Assembly (NCBI GenBank): GCA_964459305.1
Contig: CAYWNA010000392.1
Span: 1-9,142 of the forward strand
Origin: CAYWNA01 sp964459305
GTDB taxonomy: Bacteria > Planctomycetota > Planctomycetia > Pirellulales > Pirellulaceae
DNA: 9,142 nt
Reading direction: 5' to 3'
The translations under genes and the position numbers were made by a program. Shown here one piece after another: positions 1 through 7,907 of this stretch (position 1 is its first letter; each line of letters starts with the position of its first letter). The notes below the pieces were generated by a model. That model searched no databases, was not told the DNA's origin, and saw only the letters and a program-made list of their open reading frames with translations.

Positions 1-1
1 A

Positions 2-1870
2 ATGAAACGGTGCAGGATAGCTGCCGCCGGTTTCATCACCGGCACGTTCGTTCTTGCTACGGTTACGAGTTTGGGCGCTGCCGAGGTGCGCCCGTCGCCA
101 TTGCGGGATCTGCCGGCCGGCAAGGTCATCCGCGTCGCCGACTTCGGGGCCAAGGCCAACGATGGCGAGGACGACCTACCGGCGATCCAGGCGGCGATTG
201 ACGAGGCCCGTGGTGTCGAGACGCCCGTCCGTATCGTGCTCGGCGAGGGACGGTTCGACTTGCACCCGACCGGCGACGGTGGCACAGCGCTACGGATCGT
301 CCATCAGCAAAACCTCGTGCTCGACGGAGATGGAGCCGAAGTGGTGATTCACAACCCAAAGATCGGGTTTATCACCATCTCTGTCAGCAAAAGGGTGATC
401 GTTCGGAAGTTGTCTGTCGATTACGACCCATTGCCGACGACGCAGGGATGGGTGCGGACGGTCGACGCGAATCGGCACGAGTTCGAAGTCGAGATCGAGG
501 AAAGTGTCGACTTGCCCGATCGTGACCACTTCACCTCCGCGCAGGTGAAATGGGGCATCTTCAAAGATCGGTCGCGGCCCCGCGCCCTCAAGCCTGGTAC
601 GCACAACATGTGCCCGCTGGACGAATGGTGGAAAGTGGCACCACGGAGGTTTCGCTATCGTACCTCGGCGTGGTATCCGATGGAGACGATCGAGCCGGGC
701 GATCCTTTCGTGCAACTGGCCCGCGTCAACACGTCGCCCATCATCGGCTTCTGGCGGAGCGAAGATGTGACCGTCGACCGCGTCCGCGTGTTCGCATCGC
801 CTGGGGCCGGCTTCGTGGCGCAGTTGTGTTCCCGGCTGAATCTGCTGCGCGTTCATGTTGAACCGGCAGATGGTCGCTGGCAGTGTCTCTGCGCCGACGG
901 GTTCTATTGCATCGCTAACCGGATTGGTCCGTGGGTCGAGGACTGCCTGTTCGACGCGACTGGCGACGACTGCATCGTCGTCAAGACTTGGGGGGCCAAT
1001 GCGATTCAGAGAACGGGCGCACGGGGGATACTCCTCGAACCCCGCCGTACGTGGCGCGAAGGGACCCGCGTGTTTGCGACCCAGCCCGGCGACACGATTC
1101 GCGTGTGCGACCCAACTCGGTGCGAGCTGCTGGCCGAGTTCAAGGTGCTCGCGGCCGAAAGGGTTTCGCGGGACGACCCAAAGTCAGCGTGGCGCATCAC
1201 CACCGACCGTGATCTTGACGCGATCACACTGGGCAACGACCGCCGCGATCCAGTCTGTTTCAACGACGACATCACGAGCAGCCACTTCCTGTTGCGAGAC
1301 AACACGTTTCGCAACATCCGCCGCTGGGGCCTGTTGTGCATGAGCCACGACGGTCTGATCGAACGCAATACGTTCGACCGCACCAGCGCCCAGGCAATCC
1401 TGTTCACCAGCAACGACGCCGGCTTTCGCGACAGCGACGGGTTCGTCGCCCGACGCGTTACCGTCCGCCACAACACGTTCAACGACTGCTACACACAACG
1501 GCCCGCCGAGTACCGCCAAATCGCCGCGACTATCACGTCCGTTGTGATCGCTGGCGTCGAACGAGAATACCAGTCGGACATCGTCGGGTGGCGTGGACAC
1601 GAGAATCTGGTCATCGACCACAATCGCTTCCTCGGCCGAGGAGCCTATCCGGCGATCTGGCTCGGCAACGTGAATGGAGCTTCTGTCTGCAACAACATCT
1701 TCGAGATCCAGCCAAAGAAGCTGACGCGACCAGAAAAAGCAACCATCGCGCCGCGCATCCGCGTCGGCCGCGCTAGCGACGTAACCATTTCCGAAAACCG
1801 GCAGAAAGGGCGACAAACGAGCCCGATGGTTGACATCGACGAGGCCACGACCGAGCGGATCAGACTCTGA
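2..1870 (+). CDS. Secreted right-handed parallel beta-helix protein, probable GH110-like alpha-galactosidase
   Basis: Predicted exported carbohydrate-active enzyme of 622 residues. Residues 1-27 form a signal peptide (basic start MKRCR, hydrophobic core, GAA before the likely cleavage), which supports the ATG at position 2. Residues 43-70 carry the opening VADFGAKANDGEDDLPAIQAAI typical of pectate-lyase/GH28-like helices. Many beta-helix rungs follow, with short N-x-F repeats at 433-437, 455-458, 490-493 and 540-543. Two stretches, about 141-245 and 328-420, look like beta-barrel insertions. I associate this layout with GH110 exo-alpha-1,3-galactosidases. Candidate catalytic acids are D299 and the pair D322-D323 in ATGDDCIVV. 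From memory, the 23-residue spacing fits the three-aspartate site of GH110, but this needs an alignment. A sulfatase gene follows 67 bp downstream, suggesting a shared operon and a sulfated galactose-containing glycan. The beta-helix fold is near certain; the GH110 assignment is moderate. A GH28-like or uncharacterised beta-helix enzyme is the alternative. Confidence 0.72.
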   Translation: MKRCRIAAAGFITGTFVLATVTSLGAAEVRPSPLRDLPAGKVIRVADFGAKANDGEDDLPAIQAAIDEARGVETPVRIVLGEGRFDLHPTGDGGTALRIVHQQNLVLDGDGAEVVIHNPKIGFITISVSKRVIVRKLSVDYDPLPTTQGWVRTVDANRHEFEVEIEESVDLPDRDHFTSAQVKWGIFKDRSRPRALKPGTHNMCPLDEWWKVAPRRFRYRTSAWYPMETIEPGDPFVQLARVNTSPIIGFWRSEDVTVDRVRVFASPGAGFVAQLCSRLNLLRVHVEPADGRWQCLCADGFYCIANRIGPWVEDCLFDATGDDCIVVKTWGANAIQRTGARGILLEPRRTWREGTRVFATQPGDTIRVCDPTRCELLAEFKVLAAERVSRDDPKSAWRITTDRDLDAITLGNDRRDPVCFNDDITSSHFLLRDNTFRNIRRWGLLCMSHDGLIERNTFDRTSAQAILFTSNDAGFRDSDGFVARRVTVRHNTFNDCYTQRPAEYRQIAATITSVVIAGVEREYQSDIVGWRGHENLVIDHNRFLGRGAYPAIWLGNVNGASVCNNIFEIQPKKLTRPEKATIAPRIRVGRASDVTISENRQKGRQTSPMVDIDEATTERIRL

Positions 1871-1937
1871 GAGGCTCCCGAGCACGTTGGTAAGTTGCTC
1901 GACGGATCAGCTCGTCGCACGCGCATAGGAGAACACT

Positions 1938-3488
1938 ATGAGAAGGACGTTATTCACCCTCGTCTGCTCGTTGGTGCTGGCGCCGATCGCCGCCCAGAAA
2001 GACGTTTCGGCGGCGCCGAGTGAAACGCTTCGGCCTAACATCCTGATCATCCTCGCCGATGACATGGGCTATGGCGATGTCGCCATCCTCAACCGCGACA
2101 GCAGAATCCCCACGCCCAACCTGGACCGGCTGGCAAGAGAAAGCCTGATCTTCACCGACGCCCATTCCTCAGGATCCTACTGCGTTCCCTCCCGCTACGG
2201 CCTGTTGACGGGCCGGTATATGTGGCGCACCCGGCTGGGATCGGGCGGCAACCTGGCCAATTTTGCCGGCACCCTGATCGAGCCGGGCCGAAAGACGCTC
2301 GCGGATTTGCTCCGGGGGGCGGGATATTTCACCGGATTGGTCGGCAAGTGGCACCAGGGTATCGATTGGAAGCTGCGCGATGAATGCGCGCGGGAGGTCA
2401 TCCGGGTACATCCCAACTACCAGGATTTTCGGAACATCGACTTCGCCTCACCCGTCCTGAAAGGGCCCAATGACTACGGATTCGACTACTCCTTCGCCAC
2501 CGCCGGATCGGCGGAGATGAACCCCGCGACCTTCATCGAGAACAACCGGGCCACGATCATCCCCACCCTCTCTTCGCAGCAAGCAAAGGAAAAGAACGGC
2601 GAATGGTACGGCCGGGACGACAACATCATTGCCGAAGGCTACACCATGGACCGCCTCGTCCCGACCCTGTCGAAGAAGGCATGCGAATTCGTCGAGACGG
2701 CAACCCGCACCCGGCCCGGTCAGCCGTTCTTCCTCTTTTACGCGATGACGGCGCCGCACAACCCGATCGTCCCCAACCGTGAATTTGTCGGGACCAGCCG
2801 CGCCGGGGCGTACGGGGATTTCGTCGTCGAAGTCGACCACCATGTCGGCAAGATTCTGCGCAAGATTACCGAACTCGGAATCCAAAGGAACACGGTCGTC
2901 ATCTTCACCAGCGACAACGGGCCGGTAAATCGCACCAAGGGGTATCGGGCCAGGTGGGTAAGGGGCGACACCGCCATTTACGGACACGACTCGAACGGGC
3001 CTTTCCGCGGCTGGAAGGCGGGCCTGCAGGAGGGCGGACACCGCGTGCCGTTCTTCGTCCGCTGGCCCGAAAAGATCAAACCGGGCGGGAGTTGTCCAAC
3101 GACGATCGTGTTCAATGATGTCATCCCAACTCTGGCGGAGATGTTGAACATCAATCTGGACAACCACACCGCCGAAGACGGCCAAAGTTTCTTCAGGGCG
3201 CTGACGGGAGAAGCGAGCCCCGGGTCGTTTCACGAGGCGATCGTGCACAATCACAGCAATGGTACCTTTGCCATCCGCAAGGGTGCTTTCAAGCTGACGG
3301 TCAACGGGCCGAAAACCACCGCGCAGGTCGTGGATGACTCCTTCCCTGTGTCCTTCGTGCTTCATGACCTGAGCAAAGACATCGAAGAGACCACCGACGT
3401 ATCCCGCAACCATCCGGAGATGGTCAAGGAGATGCATGCCTTGCTCAAAAAGTACGTGCGGGAAGGCAGAAGCGACGGCAGGGGATGA
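1938..3488 (+). CDS. Secreted formylglycine-dependent sulfatase (arylsulfatase A-like, S1 type)
   Basis: Predicted exported hydrolase of 516 residues that removes sulfate esters, probably from a polysaccharide. Residues 1-26 form a signal peptide (ending VSAAP). The start is supported by AGGAGA at 1927-1932, five bases before the ATG. The sulfatase signature is complete: metal ligands D41-D42 in LADDMGYGD; C82 in CVPSR-x4-TGR, the cysteine converted to formylglycine, with R86; K137 and H139 in GKWH; H274 in APHNP; D326-N327 in FTSDNGP; K360 in GWK-x4-EGG. The length is normal for family S1 and no catalytic residue is missing. Cysteine-type sulfatases need maturation by a formylglycine-generating enzyme, which is not encoded here. 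It lies 67 bp after the beta-helix enzyme on the same strand, so co-transcription and a shared substrate are likely. The exact substrate (galactose, GalNAc or other sulfate) cannot be read from the sequence. Confidence 0.93.
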   Translation: MRRTLFTLVCSLVLAPIAAQKDVSAAPSETLRPNILIILADDMGYGDVAILNRDSRIPTPNLDRLARESLIFTDAHSSGSYCVPSRYGLLTGRYMWRTRLGSGGNLANFAGTLIEPGRKTLADLLRGAGYFTGLVGKWHQGIDWKLRDECAREVIRVHPNYQDFRNIDFASPVLKGPNDYGFDYSFATAGSAEMNPATFIENNRATIIPTLSSQQAKEKNGEWYGRDDNIIAEGYTMDRLVPTLSKKACEFVETATRTRPGQPFFLFYAMTAPHNPIVPNREFVGTSRAGAYGDFVVEVDHHVGKILRKITELGIQRNTVVIFTSDNGPVNRTKGYRARWVRGDTAIYGHDSNGPFRGWKAGLQEGGHRVPFFVRWPEKIKPGGSCPTTIVFNDVIPTLAEMLNINLDNHTAEDGQSFFRALTGEASPGSFHEAIVHNHSNGTFAIRKGAFKLTVNGPKTTAQVVDDSFPVSFVLHDLSKDIEETTDVSRNHPEMVKEMHALLKKYVREGRSDGRG

Positions 3489-3618
3489 TTCCAAGTGTGA
3501 GGCGCCCGGAACACGCCGGGGGACCCTGCGGGGCGAAGCCACAGACCGCGGGAACACTGGATAACAGCGCCCCAGGTCCTTTCGGCAGCCGAATCGAGAA
3601 CTGAAACGTGAGCACTTG
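3489..3618. other. Intergenic spacer after the sulfatase
   Basis: No coding signal seen. The only structure is a short hairpin, CCCGG at 3505-3509 pairing with CCGGG at 3516-3520 around a six-base loop. It is 17 bp after the sulfatase stop, but no T-run follows it on either strand, so it is at best a weak transcript-end structure. Confidence 0.4.
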
Positions 3619-3720
3619 GATGCTCCGGCATGTCAGATCCGTGGCCACCCCGCGTAGCCGAAAGAGCGGCGGGACGTTCATTCAAAGCAAAGAACCTCTC
3701 CCTGCTCGGTCGCGAGAAGA
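3619..3720 (-). pseudogene. Inverted remnant: 3' end and downstream flank of a PQQ-like propeller gene
   Basis: Read on the minus strand, 3678-3710 encodes TEQGEVLCFE followed by TGA (3678-3680). These are the same ten C-terminal residues and stop as in the PQQ-like gene at the right end of the window (stop at 8451-8453). The match is at DNA level and continues past the stop: 3619-3673 is nearly the same as 8379-8435, covering GATGCTCCGG, TGTCAGATCCGTGGC and GAAAGAGCGGCGGGA. The copy here lacks about 13 bases present at roughly 8436-8448, between the stop and the conserved flank. Similarity fades around 3720-3725. There is no start, signal or propeller body attached, so it cannot be a working gene. 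Confidence 0.75.
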
Positions 3721-3737
3721 CCCATGAGGAACCTGGC

Positions 3738-3890
3738 ATCATTGCCAAGGCCATGGTCCTGGCCAACGACCGGCTCTTCATCGCGGGCCCGCGCGACGTG
3801 GTCGACGAAAAGCATATGTGGGGCCGCTCGAACGAGAAGGTCTTGCAGCAGGGAATGCGAGAGCAGGCTGCCTGTCTCTCGGCTTTCTAG
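3738..3890 (+). pseudogene. Internal fragment of a PQQ-like beta-propeller gene, truncated
   Basis: Plus-strand frame reading IIAKAMVLANDRLFIAGP, then RDVVDE and about 25 more residues, ending at a TAG at 3888-3890. The core (KAMVLANDRLFIAGPRDVVDE) resembles the segment near the C-terminus of planctomycete PQQ-like repeat proteins, where the usual pattern is RAMVLA-DxLFVAGPPDVVDEE. The minus-strand gene at 8451-9140 has the matching segment GKALLVGDNCLYVAGVRD at its residues 148-165. The sequence beyond REQAA (3872) does not continue into the expected GKKGALLW-type strand but stops after five more codons. The fragment has no start codon context of its own; a nominal ATG at 3630 lies inside the inverted remnant. 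About 45 codons of recognisable homology remain. Its strand is opposite to the adjoining tail remnant, so the two were joined by rearrangement. Confidence 0.65.
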
Positions 3891-4166
3891 CACTTTGATT
3901 TTTGAGATGAGTTTTTGGGACTGCAACCGTTGGAGTTAGGCGTGGTTGGCTACGACGGAGGAAGCGGTACTGGATAGGGACCATTCCTGGCACAGCAAGA
4001 ACGCCCATCGTGCGATCAGTCCCAACGCTGACGGATTGAACGAAGGTTTGCGGAGCAGACGGCGTAACTCCCCACCGGCAAAGGAAGATGGAGTTTTCTG
4101 CGAAAGACAGACAACCAAGGATATCGAAAGGAATGTCTCAACTTCCTCTTCCGATTGAAAACCGAG
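3891..4166. other. Non-coding stretch between the pseudogene scar and the blaI-type promoter
   Basis: No gene that I can support. A 70-codon open frame from a TTG at 3946 to 4158 exists on the plus strand, and its complement is also open in part. It has no clear ribosome binding site, family resemblance or hydrophobic pattern. The stretch has lower GC than the genes around it and probably represents decayed sequence upstream of the regulatory operon. Confidence 0.4.
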
Positions 4167-4195
4167 TTGACACATCTGTTCTAGTTCGTTAGAAT
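4167..4195 (+). promoter_or_regulatory. Sigma-70-type promoter of the blaI-M56 operon
   Basis: A perfect -35 box TTGACA (4167-4172), a 17-bp spacer and the -10 box TAGAAT (4190-4195). Transcription would begin near 4202, giving a leader of about 28 bases before the repressor ATG at 4230. It is the best promoter match I see in the window and sits directly upstream of a regulator expected to be autoregulated. Confidence 0.8.
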
Positions 4196-4201
4196 ACGAA
4201 C
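4184..4201 (+). promoter_or_regulatory. Candidate BlaI-family operator over the -10 box
   Basis: Perfect inverted repeat GTTCGT (4184-4189), TAGAAT (4190-4195), ACGAAC (4196-4201). The six-base centre is exactly the -10 box, so a bound repressor dimer would block RNA polymerase. A second, overlapping dyad TTCTA (4179-4183) / TAGAA (4190-4194) sits just upstream and could hold an additional half-site. BlaI/MecI repressors bind dyads overlapping their own promoters. The classical staphylococcal core is TACA/TGTA, so the different sequence here must be tested. Confidence 0.62.
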
Positions 4202-4229
4202 ACACTCGCAACAATCGGAGAAACACCTG

Positions 4230-4619
4230 ATGGCTCGACCACGAAGCACGCATCCGACAGATGGTGAGCTGGAGCTGCTGCAAGTCCTCTGGCAAGCCGG
4301 CCCCTGTACTTTGGGGCAGATCTGCACGGCGCAGCGCCTTCGGCGACCGGTCGCCACTACCACGATCGCAACCATGCTGCAGGTCATGCTCGACAAGAAG
4401 CTCGTTCACCGGAAGCGAGGGCCGAAGGGCTATCTGTGGTCGGCGAAGACCACACGCCAGAACGCGGCCACGGGCATGGTACGCAAAGTGATTGATTTGG
4501 TTTTCGACGGGTCTGCCCAACGGCTCGTGGCACACCTGCTGGAATCCGATCAGCTCGGCGACCAAGAACGGAAGGATCTCCGCCGATTGATCGACACCGG
4601 ACGCAAGCCGGAAAAGTAA
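4230..4619 (+). CDS. blaI: BlaI/MecI/CopY-family winged-helix transcriptional repressor
   Basis: Cytoplasmic DNA-binding repressor of 129 residues, the usual length for the family. Residues 9-21 (PTDGELELLQVLW) match the characteristic opening helix. Residues 41-60, including TTTIATMLQVMLDKKLV, form the recognition helix and start of the wing. KGYLW (66-70) is the wing strand, and 76-124 is the C-terminal dimerisation region ending in the typical LRRLID. GGAG at 4217-4220 is nine bases before the ATG, supporting this start. The gene is first in an operon with an M56 protease 42 bp downstream. In the characterised BlaI-BlaR1 system, signal sensing by the membrane protease leads to repressor cleavage and derepression of the same operon. 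Here the dyad at 4184-4201 is the likely site. The target regulon beyond its own operon is not visible. The symbol is by family only; nothing here points to beta-lactam resistance. Confidence 0.92.
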   Translation: MARPRSTHPTDGELELLQVLWQAGPCTLGQICTAQRLRRPVATTTIATMLQVMLDKKLVHRKRGPKGYLWSAKTTRQNAATGMVRKVIDLVFDGSAQRLVAHLLESDQLGDQERKDLRRLIDTGRKPEK

Positions 4620-4661
4620 CGGCAAGAATCGTCGTATGACCCAAATCGCAAGGGGGAGTTT

Positions 4662-7600
4662 ATGGTCGGCTTTCGTCTCTGGCAAATCGCGGGCTGGACG
4701 ATGCTGCACTACTTCTGGGTCGGTGTGGCGTTGGGGGCGGTGGCTCTGCTGGTGCGGCAAAGGCTGCAGTCGGCTGCGGCGAGCGTGCGTTATCTGGTTG
4801 CCTTAGGTAGCCTGGTGTTGTTGAGCATCGCGCCCGCCGCAATCGCTGTGGTCGTGGCGCAGAATCTTGCTCCTGCTGCGAACAGCGTACAGCTGCCTGT
4901 GTCGTCCTTCAGGCAGCCCGAAACGATGCGTCTTGAGGAGACTGGCCCGACGCTCGCGGCAACGGATGCACCTGCGTCTGCCGCAGCCAGCAATCGACCT
5001 AATCTACCTGCTCAGGCCACCGGGGTGCCCTACAGCCAACGGCTTGTTACAGCACTGAATCTGGCCGTGATGTGCTTGCCTTGGCTCTGGGTCTGCGGCG
5101 TGCCATTGAGCTTCGCGCTGACCACCGCCGGGCTGCTTGGAGCGGAACGTCTGCGGCGGCAAAGCCGCCCCCTGGAAGACGCCCGGATCATTGAAATGTG
5201 CCGGCGATTGGCGGCCTCGTTGAGAATATCGTGTTGCGTGGGCGTGGTTGTCTGCGACCGTATTGCCGCCCCGATCCTGGTGGGCGTGCTTCGCCCCATG
5301 ATCCTACTTCCGGCCGCCGCGCTGGCCGGTTGGGACTCGCAACAACTGGAGATGGTTCTGTTGCACGAACTGGCCCACGTGCGTCGTCACGACAACCTCG
5401 TGAACCTGCTGCAACGGATCGTCGAATCGCTGTTGTTCTTCCAGCCCATGGTCTGGATCATCTCCGGCTGGGTGCGGCGGGAACGGGAACACTGCTGCGA
5501 CGAGTTGGTGGTGGCTCGCACCCGTCAGCCACACGCGTATGCCGAAATGCTCGTGACTCTGACCGAGAGGTTTCCCGAAAACCCACTGCGCAGTACGTCG
5601 CTTATGCATCCGGAAGCGTTCTCATCCATGGCCGACCAGCCGCTGGCCGCCCGTCTTCGCCGCATTCTGAAAATGGAGGAGCAGGCCATGCAAGTCTCGC
5701 GAAAGGCAGTCGGTCTGATGTTTGGAACTGCTCTAGCCGTTGCAGTCCTGATCGGTGGATACTATTGCCTGTCGAGCCGTGCAGAAGACTCGTCTGCGGA
5801 AGCCAAAGGGCCGGACGGCGAGATGTCCTACACGGTGAATGCAACCGTGCCTGGAGACGTGATCGAAGGCGTGGTCGTGGACGAGCGAGGAAAACCGCAG
5901 CCCGGAATCGACGTTTGGACCGTGGATTGGCGCGGGAAGAAATCGGCCGCCAAAAGCGGTGCGGATGGACGGTTCCGGCTTGACGTTATGGAACCTTTGG
6001 TCGGTGAATTCAATTTATTGGCGGGCAACGCGGAGGGGACTCGGCAGGGGATACTGACAGGAAAGAAACTTGGACCTTCGAAGTTGCCGCTTCAGCGGGT
6101 GATGCTGAAGGGCAGTCGAATTGTGGAGGCCCAAGTCGTCGACGCCGGCGGCGGTCCGGTCGCCGGCGTCACGGTTGCAGTCTGCCTCGTGGGCGGCACC
6201 GCCTGCCACACCGTTCCAGAACCCGTCGTGACGGACTCGCGAGGCAGAGCACGCTTGATGGTTCCGGCAGACGCTGAACTCGAAACGTTCGTGGCGTTCA
6301 AAGCCGGGGTGGGAATGGATTACGCCTACCTCCTGGGTGATCGTGCCAAAGGCCAATCGCCGCCGGATGCGGTGAAGCTGGTTCTCAACGGTGCCATGCC
6401 AATCAGCGTGCGGCTGCATGATTCGCTGGGGAAGCCTGTGGCGCACGTGAAAGTGGCTCCGTGGCAACTGGAAAAGAAGGGACACTCCTACGGCTTCTGC
6501 TTCCGGACGACGCCGGTCGGGGCCGTTTCCGACGCCCAGGGGCGTGTGCAATTCGACTGGCTCCCCGCCGACCTCGAAAAATGGGTTGCGTTCTCGGTTA
6601 ACGATGGAGATTACAACTATCCAGTGCAAGCCCAGCTTTTCATTAAGGACGGCGGCAGCCGAAACCTGGACGTGGAGATCCTGCGTCCTGCGCAAGTCGC
6701 CGGCAAAGTGACCTATTCCGACGGCAGGCCCGCCGCGGGGATCATGATCGAGGCCGAGGGGATGGTCATGACCGGGGGACGGTTCTACGCGATAACGGCG
6801 GAAGACGGGACTTACCGACTCAAGGTCCATCCGAACAATTCGTACATCGTGGCCGTCGTGAACGACCAATGGGCAGCCGCGAGCCTTATGGGCATCGTCG
6901 TGAAAGAAGGTGAAAATCGCGACAATCTGGACCTCCAACTAAACAAGGGCACGTTCATCCACGGCACCATCAGCGTGGATACCGATAGTTGGCCAAGCGC
7001 CAAGACCGATGGCGGGCTGAGCGTTCAAGACCTGATGCACGATCCGTATCTCTCACAGTTTGGCCACGAAATCCCCAACGAGTGGAGATCGTTACCGGGT
7101 CCGCATCTGTGGGGCGATGGCCCCGACCAGTATCGAGTCCGCCTAGAGCGCACGGCGGACATTGACGCAACGGGGCGTTATGCCTTCCGGGTCGGCCCGG
7201 GAGAGTATCAGCTTCACCTGCCAGGCTTTCCACCCCAGACGGAACGCTTGACCGTCACGAATCAGCGGGAAATCATCGTCGACAGTGCTTTCCCCAAGTT
7301 GCCGCCGCCGCTTCGCGGCATCGTAGTCGATCGGGCAGGCAAGCCGGTTCCGCTGGCGTTCGTCGTATACCTGATGGGCGCGCCTGGCAGTCAAATACAT
7401 TTGGCCGCCGACAAAGACGGCCGCTTCACGCTACAGCGATATGAGCGAACGGCAGGGCATGTCTATGTCGGCAGCGCTGACGCCAATCTCGCTGGCCTCC
7501 GGGCCATTGCCGAGGACGAAAACGATGTCACCATCGTTACCGACAAGGCGGCCACAGTCGTTGGCCGGGTGGTCGATGCGGCCGGCCGGCCGCTCTCCGG

Positions 7601-7907
7601 GATGAGTGTGGTGTGCGACTTCTTCCCTCCGCAAATGCCCCAGCGTTCGCTCCAGGTTTGGGCTGAGACCGACAAAGAGGGCAAGTACAAGTTGAGCGCG
7701 CTGGTGCCCGGTTGGCACGGGAAAATGTCCTACCGGTTAGATGCGGAGAATCTCTATGAACTCTTCAAAGGGCCAAAGATCGTGGTTCAGTCCGGAGAAA
7801 ACAACCTTGGCGACACGATTCCACAGCCGGTTGATCAAGAGCCGAACGATCCATCCAATAAGACTTCCGCCAAGGATCGCTCACCGGCTTCCCACGACGA
7901 ATCCTAG
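4662..7907 (+). CDS. BlaR1-like M56 membrane metalloprotease with long carboxypeptidase-regulatory-like ectodomain
   Basis: Predicted membrane signal-transducing protease of 1081 residues. Start supported by AGGGGGAG at 4651-4658. Transmembrane segments at about 5-31, 44-67, 129-157 and 349-370, with an Ala/Pro-rich loop (68-128) between the second and third. The M56 domain lies between segments three and four: zinc motif HELAH at 235-239, then EREHCCDEL (274-282), whose E276 is the likely third ligand by comparison with the E-x-x-C-D motif of BlaR1. After the last membrane segment, about seven CarboxypepD_reg-like beta-sandwich units start near 400, 485, 580, 676, 766, 883 and 965. Each has a G-x-V-x-D-x-x-G-K/R-P start and a D-x-x-G-R/K-F/Y end (for example 401-440, 882-923, 965-1010). 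This replaces the serine penicillin-binding sensor of BlaR1. It probably senses an envelope or external ligand and triggers loss of the BlaI-type repressor encoded just upstream. The ligand is unknown. Confidence 0.88.
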   Translation: MVGFRLWQIAGWTMLHYFWVGVALGAVALLVRQRLQSAAASVRYLVALGSLVLLSIAPAAIAVVVAQNLAPAANSVQLPVSSFRQPETMRLEETGPTLAATDAPASAAASNRPNLPAQATGVPYSQRLVTALNLAVMCLPWLWVCGVPLSFALTTAGLLGAERLRRQSRPLEDARIIEMCRRLAASLRISCCVGVVVCDRIAAPILVGVLRPMILLPAAALAGWDSQQLEMVLLHELAHVRRHDNLVNLLQRIVESLLFFQPMVWIISGWVRREREHCCDELVVARTRQPHAYAEMLVTLTERFPENPLRSTSLMHPEAFSSMADQPLAARLRRILKMEEQAMQVSRKAVGLMFGTALAVAVLIGGYYCLSSRAEDSSAEAKGPDGEMSYTVNATVPGDVIEGVVVDERGKPQPGIDVWTVDWRGKKSAAKSGADGRFRLDVMEPLVGEFNLLAGNAEGTRQGILTGKKLGPSKLPLQRVMLKGSRIVEAQVVDAGGGPVAGVTVAVCLVGGTACHTVPEPVVTDSRGRARLMVPADAELETFVAFKAGVGMDYAYLLGDRAKGQSPPDAVKLVLNGAMPISVRLHDSLGKPVAHVKVAPWQLEKKGHSYGFCFRTTPVGAVSDAQGRVQFDWLPADLEKWVAFSVNDGDYNYPVQAQLFIKDGGSRNLDVEILRPAQVAGKVTYSDGRPAAGIMIEAEGMVMTGGRFYAITAEDGTYRLKVHPNNSYIVAVVNDQWAAASLMGIVVKEGENRDNLDLQLNKGTFIHGTISVDTDSWPSAKTDGGLSVQDLMHDPYLSQFGHEIPNEWRSLPGPHLWGDGPDQYRVRLERTADIDATGRYAFRVGPGEYQLHLPGFPPQTERLTVTNQREIIVDSAFPKLPPPLRGIVVDRAGKPVPLAFVVYLMGAPGSQIHLAADKDGRFTLQRYERTAGHVYVGSADANLAGLRAIAEDENDVTIVTDKAATVVGRVVDAAGRPLSGMSVVCDFFPPQMPQRSLQVWAETDKEGKYKLSALVPGWHGKMSYRLDAENLYELFKGPKIVVQSGENNLGDTIPQPVDQEPNDPSNKTSAKDRSPASHDES

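Noticed and set aside
290..856. Minus-strand open frame of 188 codons opposite the beta-helix gene
   Set aside because: Shadow of a well-supported secreted enzyme; no recognisable domain or ribosome binding site.
3505..3520. CCCGG/CCGGG hairpin after the sulfatase as a terminator
   Set aside because: Only five base pairs and no T-run on either strand, so it is not supported as an intrinsic terminator.
2448..3557. Long minus-strand open frame (369 codons) opposite the sulfatase
   Set aside because: It is the shadow of the sulfatase gene, which has every catalytic motif; the minus frame shows no family motif and comes from high third-position GC.
3946..4158. Small plus-strand open frame of 70 codons starting at TTG
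   Set aside because: No ribosome binding site, no family resemblance, and it lies in a decayed region; kept only as a note within the intergenic entry.
3936..4760. Minus-strand open frame of 274 codons across the promoter, blaI-type gene and start of the M56 gene
   Set aside because: It would run antisense through a clear promoter and two well-supported genes; low-complexity shadow composition.
6015..6938. Minus-strand open frame of 307 codons opposite the M56 gene
   Set aside because: Lies wholly within the repeat region of the M56 gene; composition is His/Arg/Val-rich and shadow-like, without motifs.
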